From positions 1 to 64,000 of the forward strand of contig JADJOD010000020.1 in the NCBI GenBank assembly GCA_016713985.1: 64,000 nucleotides of DNA, written 5' to 3'. Below are positions 9,131 to 16,333 of the stretch, one piece after another. The notes below the pieces were generated by a model that was given only the letters and a program-made list of their open reading frames with translations, made no database searches and was not told the origin of the DNA. Every line of letters starts with the position of its first letter. Within the stretch, counting starts at the first letter, position 1. Position numbers and translations under genes: made by a program. This DNA comes from Lewinellaceae bacterium (GTDB lineage: Bacteria; Bacteroidota; Bacteroidia; Chitinophagales; Saprospiraceae).

Positions 9131-9180
9131 AACCGGAGTGGACAGGATGAACGATTTAGCGCTCCGGTTCATTTTATTTC
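9131..9180 (+). terminator. Terminator of the LpxH-like gene
   Basis: AACCGGAG (9131-9138) pairs with CTCCGGTT (9162-9169) and is followed by the T-rich CATTTTATTT. Confidence 0.6.
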
Positions 9181-9218
9181 ACATAAGCAGCATCATACAA
9201 TTTGAGTTTTTAATCATG

Positions 9219-9255
9219 AAAAAAAGCCGCGCGGTGTATACTGCGTGGCCTTTTT
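9219..9255. terminator. Bidirectional terminator between convergent genes
   Basis: An imperfect hairpin with an A-run on the left arm (GAAAAAAAGCC) and the T-run GGCCTTTTTC on the right. It can terminate transcription from both the LpxH-like gene (+) and the dioxygenase gene (-). Confidence 0.7.
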
Positions 9256-9319
9256 CATGCATACCCGGGGTTTGCAGCACTAAATCCGCAGCATTTTCCC
9301 GGTCTACCCGGTTTGCCGA

Positions 9320-10318
9320 CTATGCAACCCGCTTTCCCGTTTTGGGTTCTTTCGGCTCGAACTTCGCTGTATCGTGCGAGATCAGGCCTTCCACTTTCCC
9401 TTCAGCATTGCGGTAGAAAGCCAACCTGCGGTAAATGGGCTGAGCGAGGTATTCGTCTTTGCCGATGGGTTTTAACTCCACGGCGGTATAATCGGGAATG
9501 TCGAGGTAAAGTTGCTCTCCTTCCTGGCGGATAACCATAGTTTTTATCCAATCTGCCTCCTCCGGCAACTCATATTTGCCGGTGAAAGCGGCTAAGGCTT
9601 CGAGGCGTTGTTCCTTGGTACGCACCTGTTTCAGTGTGATGTCAAAGGTGAAAACGGGCGTGCCGGAGGTGTCGGCAGCCGGTGTGAGGATAAATTGAGC
9701 GCGTTCGCCCTCCGGCAATTCGGCCAGAACGATGTCCGTCTCGTTCCGTTTTTCTCCGATGAAATACATCTGGGTAATGACTTCGTGATAACCCCGCCGC
9801 GATACCTTAAAATGAATATGTGGCGTACGCCACTGAGTGGGGTCTTCGGGATTGCCAAAGGCATAAGCGCCGGGTTTGATGGTTTTGAACCCGTATTCGC
9901 CGGCGTCGTTGGTTGTCATTTCGCCCCAGCCCTGGAAATTGGGGTCGAGCGGCTGGGGGCTCTCATCCCGTTCGTGGTGGTAGCGGCCGTGGGTGTTGGC
10001 CGACCAGATTTCCACTAAAGCGTTTTTGACGGGCAGGCAGCGATCGTCGAGGATGCGGCCCCGCACCAGGATGATCTGGCCGGCGGCGCGTTCGGTACGC
10101 CCTTTGACGAGCGTGAGGTCTACGTCTTCGTCTTCACCCTGGGTGATGGGGTAAAAAGGGCCGAGGTCCTGTTCGGGCGTGACGGGGCAGTTTTCAGGCG
10201 TTTCAGCAGTTTTTTTGCCGTTGTTATTGCAGCCTAAACCGGTTGTCAGCAGGCCGGCGGTAGCGCCCAGGCTTAACTGGAGCATGCGGCGACGGGGAAG
10301 TTTATCGTTTTCTTTCAT
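9320..10318 (-). CDS. Tat-exported intradiol ring-cleavage dioxygenase-like lipoprotein
   Basis: 332 aa. The N-terminus has a twin-arginine signal (RRRMLQLSLGATAGLLTTG) followed by a lipobox-like GLGCNN, so it is probably exported folded and lipidated. Residues about 40-215 match the protocatechuate/catechol dioxygenase fold: CPVTPEQDLGPFYP, WSANTHGRYHHERDE (first Tyr ligand), KPGAYAFG (second Tyr) and TPHIHFKV (His-x-His), the complete non-haem Fe(III) ligand set. About 100 further residues after DITLKQVRTKEQRLEALAAF form a separate C-terminal domain that I do not recognise. Exported intradiol-like proteins of unknown substrate are known in Bacteroidota, so degradation of a soluble catechol is not a safe inference. 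Confidence 0.88.
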   Translation of the reverse strand: MKENDKLPRRRMLQLSLGATAGLLTTGLGCNNNGKKTAETPENCPVTPEQDLGPFYPITQGEDEDVDLTLVKGRTERAAGQIILVRGRILDDRCLPVKNALVEIWSANTHGRYHHERDESPQPLDPNFQGWGEMTTNDAGEYGFKTIKPGAYAFGNPEDPTQWRTPHIHFKVSRRGYHEVITQMYFIGEKRNETDIVLAELPEGERAQFILTPAADTSGTPVFTFDITLKQVRTKEQRLEALAAFTGKYELPEEADWIKTMVIRQEGEQLYLDIPDYTAVELKPIGKDEYLAQPIYRRLAFYRNAEGKVEGLISHDTAKFEPKEPKTGKRVA

Positions 10319-10330
10319 GGCGTTTTTTTT

Positions 10331-10375
10331 AAAAAAAGAAATACGAAGTTCGACCTGGATGGGCCGAACCTCGTA
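10331..10375 (-). terminator. Terminator of the duplicated-domain protein gene
   Basis: On the minus strand TACGAGGTTCG pairs with CGAACTTCGTA, followed by TTTCTTTTTTT. It lies between the upstream gene (10420-11231) and the dioxygenase. Confidence 0.7.
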
Positions 10376-10419
10376 AACCTACGATCCCGGCGATTATTTA
10401 GTTGCCGGCGGCTCAAAAA

Positions 10420-11231
10420 TCACTGCGCATAGTCCAGCAGCACCCATACTTCGTTGCGCACCAGCGTGCGTGCGGCGTTGATGCTTTTACCGACGTCATC
10501 TGCGTTTTTACCGGGGTGTACTTTTTCCACATGGCCCCCGTATCGTCGGCCACGACATCGTTCCATTTATCGAAATAATCAACCGTGATGGCGTCGTATT
10601 CCCTGTTGTCGCCGTACGGAAATTCGAGGCTGTATAACCCCCATCCGGCCCGGTGGCCGTTTTTGATTTGCTCTTGGTGCACGGGTTTGACGAGTTCTTT
10701 TTCCATTTTTACATAATCGCCCCATTTGCCGGCCGGAACGTCCATGAAGTTGACAAACCAGTATTTTGATGGAGGCGCGCTGAGATTTTTGAAAAGTGCG
10801 TCCACATCCGTGGATATTTCCGTGCGGACGAGGGTGCGGAACATCTCGGTCGAATCCACGTGCTTTGCCTGATCTTTGGTCAAACTTCCAAAAACATCAC
10901 CCCAGCTGTTGTAAAGACTGTCGATCCCGTTCCAGCCCGACACGGCGGTGATGGTCACATAATCGTACTCCGTATTCGCACCGCTGGGCATCCGCACTTC
11001 GAGGAACCACCAGCCGATTTCGGAGCCGCCCTTTTTGATGCGGGCTTTGTGGAGGTCTTTCCACACGGTTTTTTCGAGCCGGACGTAGTCGCCTGCATGG
11101 CCGGGTGTGGTTTTCATAAAGTCCACAAAATAGTACGTCGGTGGCGGCGCGGCGGCAGTGGTTTGGGCTGAAAGGTGGAAGCTGAACGCCAGTAAGGCGA
11201 GGCAGCCGAAGAGCAATTTGATTGTTTTCAT
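10420..11231 (-). CDS. Secreted protein of two tandem repeats, unknown function (frameshifted)
   Basis: A signal peptide (MKTIKLLFGCLALLAFSFHLSAQ) is followed by two homologous halves: YYFVDFMKTTPGHAGDYVRL...GWWFLEVRMPSG and YWFVNFMDVPAGKWGDYVKM...GWGLYSLEFPYG. The pattern resembles a duplicated dimeric alpha/beta-barrel-like fold, but I cannot name a family. The uncorrected frame ends after WKKYTPVKTQMT. A lost A in the run at 10522-10526 restores WKKVHPGKNADDVGKSINAA and RTLVRNEVWVLLDYAQ, matching the end of the first repeat (FRTLVRTEI), with the stop at 10420. The repaired protein has 270 aa. Likely periplasmic; followed by its own terminator. Confidence 0.8.
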
Positions 11232-11652
11232 CGTTGAGAGAATTTAAGGTGAAAAATGATTGGCAATGAGGGAATTAGCCGTCGCAAGGAGGGGAAAGAA
11301 GGATGGAGGCAAACAACTGTTGTTCAGTCGTATCGCATCATATAAATCTCAACGGGAAACGGGAATTGATGAAAAAGAAGCGCAATCGTGTTTGCGTCAG
11401 GCAGGCAAAAAAGGCGGGAAAGTATTAGCCTGGGAAATTATTGCCCTCAAACGTACATGAAAATTCCCTGAGTGCAAAAGCAAGATGAAAAAAACCTCGT
11501 TTACACAGGTGTAGCATGACCGCTTTGAGATTATTAGGCGCGTTTGATTATGAAAGCGGTCATGCCACACCTACGGCAAAGCATCCGGGTCGGAAGTGAC
11601 GCCCGGATGCTTCATTTTGCGCATTATACTGACAAGACTTGTGCCCGGCCGC
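11232..11652. other. Intergenic region with inverted repeat and hairpin
   Basis: No gene is visible in these 421 bases. They hold a 20-base-arm inverted repeat at 11507-11572 and a perfect AGCATCCGGG/CCCGGATGCT hairpin at 11580-11611, which lies just beyond the stop of the TonB-receptor-like gene and may terminate it. Confidence 0.5.
11507..11572. repeat. Inverted repeat with about 20-base arms
   Basis: AGGTGTAGCATGACCGCTTT (11507-11526) pairs with AAAGCGGTCATGCCACACCT (11553-11572) with one mismatch, around a 26-base loop. No ORF inside. It could be a MITE remnant or REP-like element. Confidence 0.7.
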
Positions 11653-14127
11653 TCAATTCACCCTTCTGCGCTCTTCTTCCGACCCGGTGGCGCGCCGCCG
11701 GGCGTCTTTTACCTTGTTGCTGCCGAACTTGTTGGAATACGTCAGGCGAAAAATACGTTCCGTCTGGCGGTACTGACCGCGGTAGAAAAAGTTTTCAGCC
11801 GGATCGTCGATGATGCTGGTCCAGATGGCAGAGAACAGGATGTCGCTGACATTGAAACGAAGTGTGCCGAGATTGCCGCCCAGTTCCTTCTGAATACCGG
11901 CGTTCAGTTCGCCCAGCGGCCGCGAAACGGTTTTTCCGTAAGGCCCGCCCGAGTAGTAGAAGGCCGAAAGTTCGATTGTAAATTGTTTCGGCAGGCGGAA
12001 CGATTGCGACACGAAGCCGTACCAGTAAGCCTGGGATTGTTTTGACACCTTTCCATTTTGTTTGCCTTTGTATTCCTGCCATTGTGCCGAAGCGCTGGCC
12101 TGCATTTCCCACCAGTTGAACGGGCGCACGGGGAAGGTGATGGTGGCGGCGGCGTTTTTGGAATAATCGTAGTTCAGGGCGCCGTTCACCTGGCGATTGG
12201 TCACGGGGTCCACTTCCGGCTGACCCTGGATGATGACATCGTCTTCATAACTGTATTGAAGCGACAGTTGCACGTTTTTCCACATGTAGTCGGGTTTTAC
12301 GGCATCGACGACGGAGGGTTGCAGCTGCGGGTTGCCGGTTTCGATGGTATTGGGGTCGTAAAAAATAAAATAAGGCGCCAGTTGCATGAAGTTCGGCCGG
12401 TTGATGCGGCGGCTGTACGAAAATTGCAAGGTGTTGTTTTTGTTGATCTTGCGCGACAAAAACAAGCTGGGAAACAAATTGCCGTATTCCCGGTCCACGA
12501 TATCGGGTTGTTCCGGAGAACCGAGGTTGGAGCGGGTAAATTCGTAGCGGAGACCCGCTTTCATGTCCGTTTTTTCGTTCAATTTGAGGGTAAACGCGGA
12601 ATAAACCGCCGCGATGTCTTCTTCCATGCTGTAATCGGCGGAATAATCCGGGTTTCGTATCCAGCCTTCCTGTATCAGGTCTTCCACCAGTACGTCGTTG
12701 TTAAAACGGGTTATGGTGCCTTTTAAGCCCGATTCCAGGGTGGCTTTTTCGCCGAACTGGCGGGTATAATCGGCTTTGCCGGCCAGAATGCTCATGGGGG
12801 TGGTTTTGTGCACCCGGAGTTGGGTTTCGTTCAGCAGGGCTTCGCCGGCGTCGAGGTAGCGGTTGGTGTAATTGCTGGGGTTGGTGAAATAATAATAGGC
12901 GTAGTCGAGGTCGAAATTGAGGCGTTGTTCCTTGTTAAACTGGTGTTCGAGGTTGATGTTGCCGAGGTAATGGCTCCAGTGGTTGACCTCGTCGTTGGGA
13001 ATATGAATAAAACCGCTCGGCGCGCCGTTTTCGCGCAGTTTTACCGTATTAAAAGCATGCATGGTCCAGTAGCGGTCCATCCAGCCGGTGAGCAAACCCA
13101 GTACGGTTTTCGGGCTGAGTTGAATATCGAACCCGAGGCGGGCATTTTGGGTGTGGGTACGCGTCGGGTCGCGGTCGCTGACACCGTCGGTTTCCAATAT
13201 GTTACCGTCTTTTTTGATGCTGCGGTAATTGGAAAAAATCTGCGGGTTGTTGTCGTAGTTCCAGGAATAATCGCCGTAGAGGTTGACTTTGTTCCGCCGG
13301 TAATTGAAGTTGAGGTTGGCGCCAGCTTTTTCCTTCAAACCGTAACCGGCGCTCAGGGAGTAACTGCCGTTCAGTCCGTCGTCGACGTTTTTTTTCAGTA
13401 CGATGTTGATGATACCGGCGTTGCCTTCGGCGTCGAAATTGGCCGGCGGGGTGTGGATCAGTTCGATCCGTTCGATATTGTCGGCGTTCATGCCTTCCAG
13501 CAGCTGGATGATGGCGGAAGGGGGCAGGCGGCTGATTTTGCCGTTAATCATGACCAACACGCCGTTTTTTCCACTCATATTGATCCAGCCGGCGCCGCGG
13601 TTGACCAGCACACCCGGCGAACGTTGCAATACTTCCAATGCCGTGGAACCGGCGGAAGTGACGCTGGTGGCCACGTTGACCACCAGGCGGTCGATTTTTT
13701 GCTCGAAGAGGGGTCTTTTGGCCACAATACTCACCTCGTCGAGTTGTTGGGCGTTTTCCTCCAGCACCGTTGTGCCCAGGTCTTTTTTCCCGGACTGGTT
13801 GTTGAGTGTGAATACATCGGAGAAATAATGCGTGTAACCGAGCATGCTGACTCCCAGGCGGTATTCACCCGGCTCCACCCCTTCGAAGGAATAGGAGCCT
13901 TCCGTAGTGCTGAGCTGGCCTTTTACGAGGGTGGAATCGGCGCCGTTGAGGAGCAGGACCGAAGCGGCGGGCAGCGGTTTGCCCGCGGCATCGGCCACGA
14001 TACCGCTGATTTGGGTTTGGCCGGGAGCAATGAAGGGGAAGAACAAGACCAGGCTGCATATCCTGATCGCAGTTGCGAGTGTTTTTGCTGACATAAAGAA
14101 GAATGGGTTTGACAAGTCCGTTTTCAC
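11653..14127 (-). CDS. TonB-dependent receptor-like outer membrane protein
   Basis: 824 aa. A signal peptide is followed by a carboxypeptidase-regulatory-like beta-sandwich (about 35-120, ISGIVADAAGKPLPAASVLL), a plug domain (about 130-240, VLQRSPGVLVNRGAGWINMS, VMINGKISRLPPSAIIQLLE) and a large beta-barrel to the end. The barrel tail GSNKVKDARRRATGSEEERR is characteristic of the OMP_b-brl_3 family of outer membrane receptors. No TonB box is obvious by eye. The substrate is unknown and there is no SusD partner next to it, so it is probably not a classical polysaccharide utilisation locus. Members of this family often transport peptides or siderophores. Confidence 0.93.
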   Translation of the reverse strand: MKTDLSNPFFFMSAKTLATAIRICSLVLFFPFIAPGQTQISGIVADAAGKPLPAASVLLLNGADSTLVKGQLSTTEGSYSFEGVEPGEYRLGVSMLGYTHYFSDVFTLNNQSGKKDLGTTVLEENAQQLDEVSIVAKRPLFEQKIDRLVVNVATSVTSAGSTALEVLQRSPGVLVNRGAGWINMSGKNGVLVMINGKISRLPPSAIIQLLEGMNADNIERIELIHTPPANFDAEGNAGIINIVLKKNVDDGLNGSYSLSAGYGLKEKAGANLNFNYRRNKVNLYGDYSWNYDNNPQIFSNYRSIKKDGNILETDGVSDRDPTRTHTQNARLGFDIQLSPKTVLGLLTGWMDRYWTMHAFNTVKLRENGAPSGFIHIPNDEVNHWSHYLGNINLEHQFNKEQRLNFDLDYAYYYFTNPSNYTNRYLDAGEALLNETQLRVHKTTPMSILAGKADYTRQFGEKATLESGLKGTITRFNNDVLVEDLIQEGWIRNPDYSADYSMEEDIAAVYSAFTLKLNEKTDMKAGLRYEFTRSNLGSPEQPDIVDREYGNLFPSLFLSRKINKNNTLQFSYSRRINRPNFMQLAPYFIFYDPNTIETGNPQLQPSVVDAVKPDYMWKNVQLSLQYSYEDDVIIQGQPEVDPVTNRQVNGALNYDYSKNAAATITFPVRPFNWWEMQASASAQWQEYKGKQNGKVSKQSQAYWYGFVSQSFRLPKQFTIELSAFYYSGGPYGKTVSRPLGELNAGIQKELGGNLGTLRFNVSDILFSAIWTSIIDDPAENFFYRGQYRQTERIFRLTYSNKFGSNKVKDARRRATGSEEERRRVN

Positions 14128-14321
14128 AAAGGAGCGACGCCGGAGAGAAATGTTGCACTTGTCGGCCCATCACACGATATGAGGCGTTCAGTCGCCGTTT
14201 ATTATCGACCAGCGATGTGCGGGATACCCCTGATTTAAGCAAATGAACAAAACCTGGATTACTGATTTTCTTCGGAATATCCTGAGAATGAAACACCTGG
14301 GCGGAAAAGGTTTTGCCCTGC

Positions 14322-15233
14322 TTACAACAGCGCCGCCCCGAATACGCCCGCGCTGTCGCCCAGTTCGGGTTTCAGGAAAACGGTATCGATACGTGGATTG
14401 AACAGGTGTTTTTGGGCCTCGGCCACGCCGTCGGTATAAAGCCGGTCGATGTTGCCCACACCGCCGCCGAGTACGATGGCGTCGGGGTCCATAATATTGA
14501 TCACCACGGCGATCGCTCTGCCGAAAAAGTGAATGAGGCGGTCCATCGTTTGTACCGCCGCTTCGTCCGTGCCGGCGGCGGCCTTGTCGGCGATTTCACG
14601 CAGTGGCAGGTGGCGCAAGGTGCGGTTTTGGTAAAATTTTTCGAGCGCGGGGCCGGAAAAAACGGTTTCCACACAGCCCGTTTTTCCGCAGTAGCACAGG
14701 CCGCCGCTTTCGTCGAGGAAATTGTGGCCCCATTCGCCGCCAATGCCCTGGCGCCCGTTGATCACTTTTCCGTGGATCACCCAACCGCCGCCCACACCCG
14801 TGCCGAGGATGACGCCGAATACAGCAGTGGCGTTGGGCAACACTTTCGGCACTGCCCCGAGTAATGCTTCTGCGACGGCAAAGCAGTTGGCGTCATTGGC
14901 GAGTCGTACGGGGATACCCAGTTTTTTCTCGAGGTCGACGTCAAAGGGTTTGTCGTTCAGCGCCGTGGTATTGGCATTTTTGATCAAACCCGTGTTCGGG
15001 TCGAGGGTGCCGGGGTGACCAATGCCTGCCCGGGAGGGCCGCAGCCCCGATACGTCGGAAAGTTGGCCGATCAGCCGCGCGACCTGCCCGATGATGTGGT
15101 CGTAACCTTTGTGCGCTTCCGTTGGGATACGCAGGCGGTGCAACACCTCCGGTTGGGAGCGACTTTTTAATATAACACCTTCTATTTTGGTGCCGCCGAG
15201 ATCGAGACCCCAGAGCGGATATTCTTCTTCCAT
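14322..15233 (-). CDS. ROK family sugar kinase (glucokinase-like)
   Basis: 303 aa from ATG at 15233, which begins MEEEYPLWGLDLGGTKIEG and places the phosphate-binding DLGGTK motif at residues 11-16, as in ROK kinases. Further features are the second nucleotide-binding segment (ILGTGVGGGWVIHGKV), the HxGE-like sugar contact EWGHNFLD, and the ROK zinc motif CYCGKTGCVE near residue 175. It phosphorylates a hexose, probably glucose, N-acetylglucosamine or mannose, using ATP. There is no helix-turn-helix N-terminus, so it is a kinase and not a repressor. A longer in-frame start at 15323 adds a sequence with no family support. Confidence 0.9.
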   Translation of the reverse strand: MEEEYPLWGLDLGGTKIEGVILKSRSQPEVLHRLRIPTEAHKGYDHIIGQVARLIGQLSDVSGLRPSRAGIGHPGTLDPNTGLIKNANTTALNDKPFDVDLEKKLGIPVRLANDANCFAVAEALLGAVPKVLPNATAVFGVILGTGVGGGWVIHGKVINGRQGIGGEWGHNFLDESGGLCYCGKTGCVETVFSGPALEKFYQNRTLRHLPLREIADKAAAGTDEAAVQTMDRLIHFFGRAIAVVINIMDPDAIVLGGGVGNIDRLYTDGVAEAQKHLFNPRIDTVFLKPELGDSAGVFGAALL

Positions 15234-15407
15234 GTATACAAACTGTTTGCTGATCGTGTGGAATAAACGACCAAAAGTAGCAGTCTTCCACCCGGAGGTG
15301 TATTCCTGCGGGAAGAAATTCAAAACGCAGGGAGGAAAGGTGAAAAAAGTGGCGGCAAAACCGCGATGCGTCCTACTTTCGCAGGAAAATAAAGTTCGGA
15401 TAAAGCC

Positions 15408-15830
15408 ATGTCATCTTCAGAAAAATACGACGCCCCCAATGCGCCCAAACCCGTCGGCCTTTACCCCCATGCCCGGCGGGTGGGCAACCTGCTGTTTCTG
15501 TCCGGCATCGGACCGCGGGACCCGGAAACGGACGGTGTGCCGGGACTTGTCCGCAGCCCTGCGGGAAATTACACGGAGTTTGACTTTGAAGCGCAGGTGC
15601 ATTCGGTGTTCCGCAATGTACGCGCCGTGTTGGAAGCCAGCGGCGCCCGCTGGGAAGATTTGGTCGACGTCACGGTTTTTCTGGTGGATATGGAGCGCGA
15701 CTTTCACACCTTCAACCGCTTATATGCCGGCTATTTCAAAGACAACCAGCCCTGCCGCACCACCGTGGGCATCGACCGGCTGCCCACGCCGATCGCCATC
15801 GAGTTGAAATGTATTGCGGTGGTTCAGTAG
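15408..15830 (+). CDS. RidA family deaminase / YjgF-like protein
   Basis: 140 aa, the usual family size. PKPVGLYPHARRVGNLLFLS and GARWEDLVDVTVFLVDMERD match the RidA fold, and CRTTVGIDRLPTPIAIELKC carries the Arg and Glu positions of the trimer-interface pocket. RidA proteins hydrolyse reactive enamine/imine intermediates. The insert GPRDPETDGVPGLVRSPAGN near residue 38 is typical of the 2-aminomuconate deaminase-like subgroup. The stop codon TAG forms the first part of a CAGTAG/CAGTGG array. A TACTTTCG at 15374-15381 may be its -7 element. Confidence 0.9.
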   Translation: MSSSEKYDAPNAPKPVGLYPHARRVGNLLFLSGIGPRDPETDGVPGLVRSPAGNYTEFDFEAQVHSVFRNVRAVLEASGARWEDLVDVTVFLVDMERDFHTFNRLYAGYFKDNQPCRTTVGIDRLPTPIAIELKCIAVVQ

Positions 15831-15900
15831 CAGTGGGCAGTGGCAGTAGCAGTAGCAGTAGGCTGTTTGCAGTGGCAGTAGCGATGGGCAATAGCAGTAA
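15825..15900 (+). repeat. Degenerate CAGTGG/CAGTAG array starting at the RidA stop
   Basis: Tandem GCAGTGG, GCAGTA and GGGCAGT units run from the last RidA codons to about 15900. Complementary units appear at 16293-16333, so the two blocks form an inverted pair between convergent genes. Confidence 0.75.
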
Positions 15901-15955
15901 AATATTGATATAAGTATGTGGACAAATTTAATTGACAGAGCCTGTTCTATTCACT

Positions 15956-15988
15956 ATTCATCAGATGACTTCAAGTCATCTGATGAAT
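15956..15988. repeat. Perfect 16-base palindrome
   Basis: ATTCATCAGATGACTT (15956-15971), one central C, then its exact complement (15973-15988). No T-run follows. It resembles dispersed REP-like palindromes of Bacteroidota. Confidence 0.85.
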
Positions 15989-16117
15989 AACTCTTTGATA
16001 ATCAATAATATTGAACTTTTAAGCAGTAGCAATGTGCTGCCTCACAAAATATTATCAATTAATTTGGCCTCGGCGCTTAGTACATTGTGATTTAAATTTT
16101 TTGAGGTTCTAAAGTAT

Positions 16118-16223
16118 CGTGTCATGTCGAGCGCAGCGAGACATCCGGATGTAGAAGTCGCCGTATTAATCCCAAAATCACAGCCTGCGGCTTCGGATGT
16201 CTCGCTGCGCTCGACATGACACG
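16118..16223. repeat. Inverted repeat with perfect 30-base arms
   Basis: The arm at 16118-16147 (contains ATGTCGAGCGCAGCGAGACA) is repeated as an exact complement at 16194-16223 across a 46-base spacer. No ORF lies inside. Sequences of this GTCGAGCGCAGCGAGAC type are common dispersed repeats in Bacteroidota as I recall them. Confidence 0.85.
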
Positions 16224-16292
16224 TCTTATGGAATGGTCAAATAACTTCAATCACAAAGTACTTTTGCAAGAAGTCTAATATAGTGAACAGTT

Positions 16293-16333
16293 GCACCGCC
16301 CACTGCCACTGCCACTGCCCACTGCCACTGCTA
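16293..16333 (-). repeat. Complementary ACTGCC array at the M1 peptidase stop
   Basis: GCCACTGCCACTGCCCACTG-type units (minus strand CAGTGG). The TAG stop of the M1 peptidase gene (16331-16333) is part of the array, mirroring the RidA side. Confidence 0.75.

Noticed and set aside
12808..14091. 427-codon plus-strand open frame
   Set aside because: Antisense to the TonB-receptor-like gene, with composition expected from the complement of a high-GC third-position gene.
11653..15233. Polysaccharide utilisation locus
   Set aside because: There is a TonB-receptor-like protein and a sugar kinase but no SusD, glycoside hydrolase or hybrid regulator.
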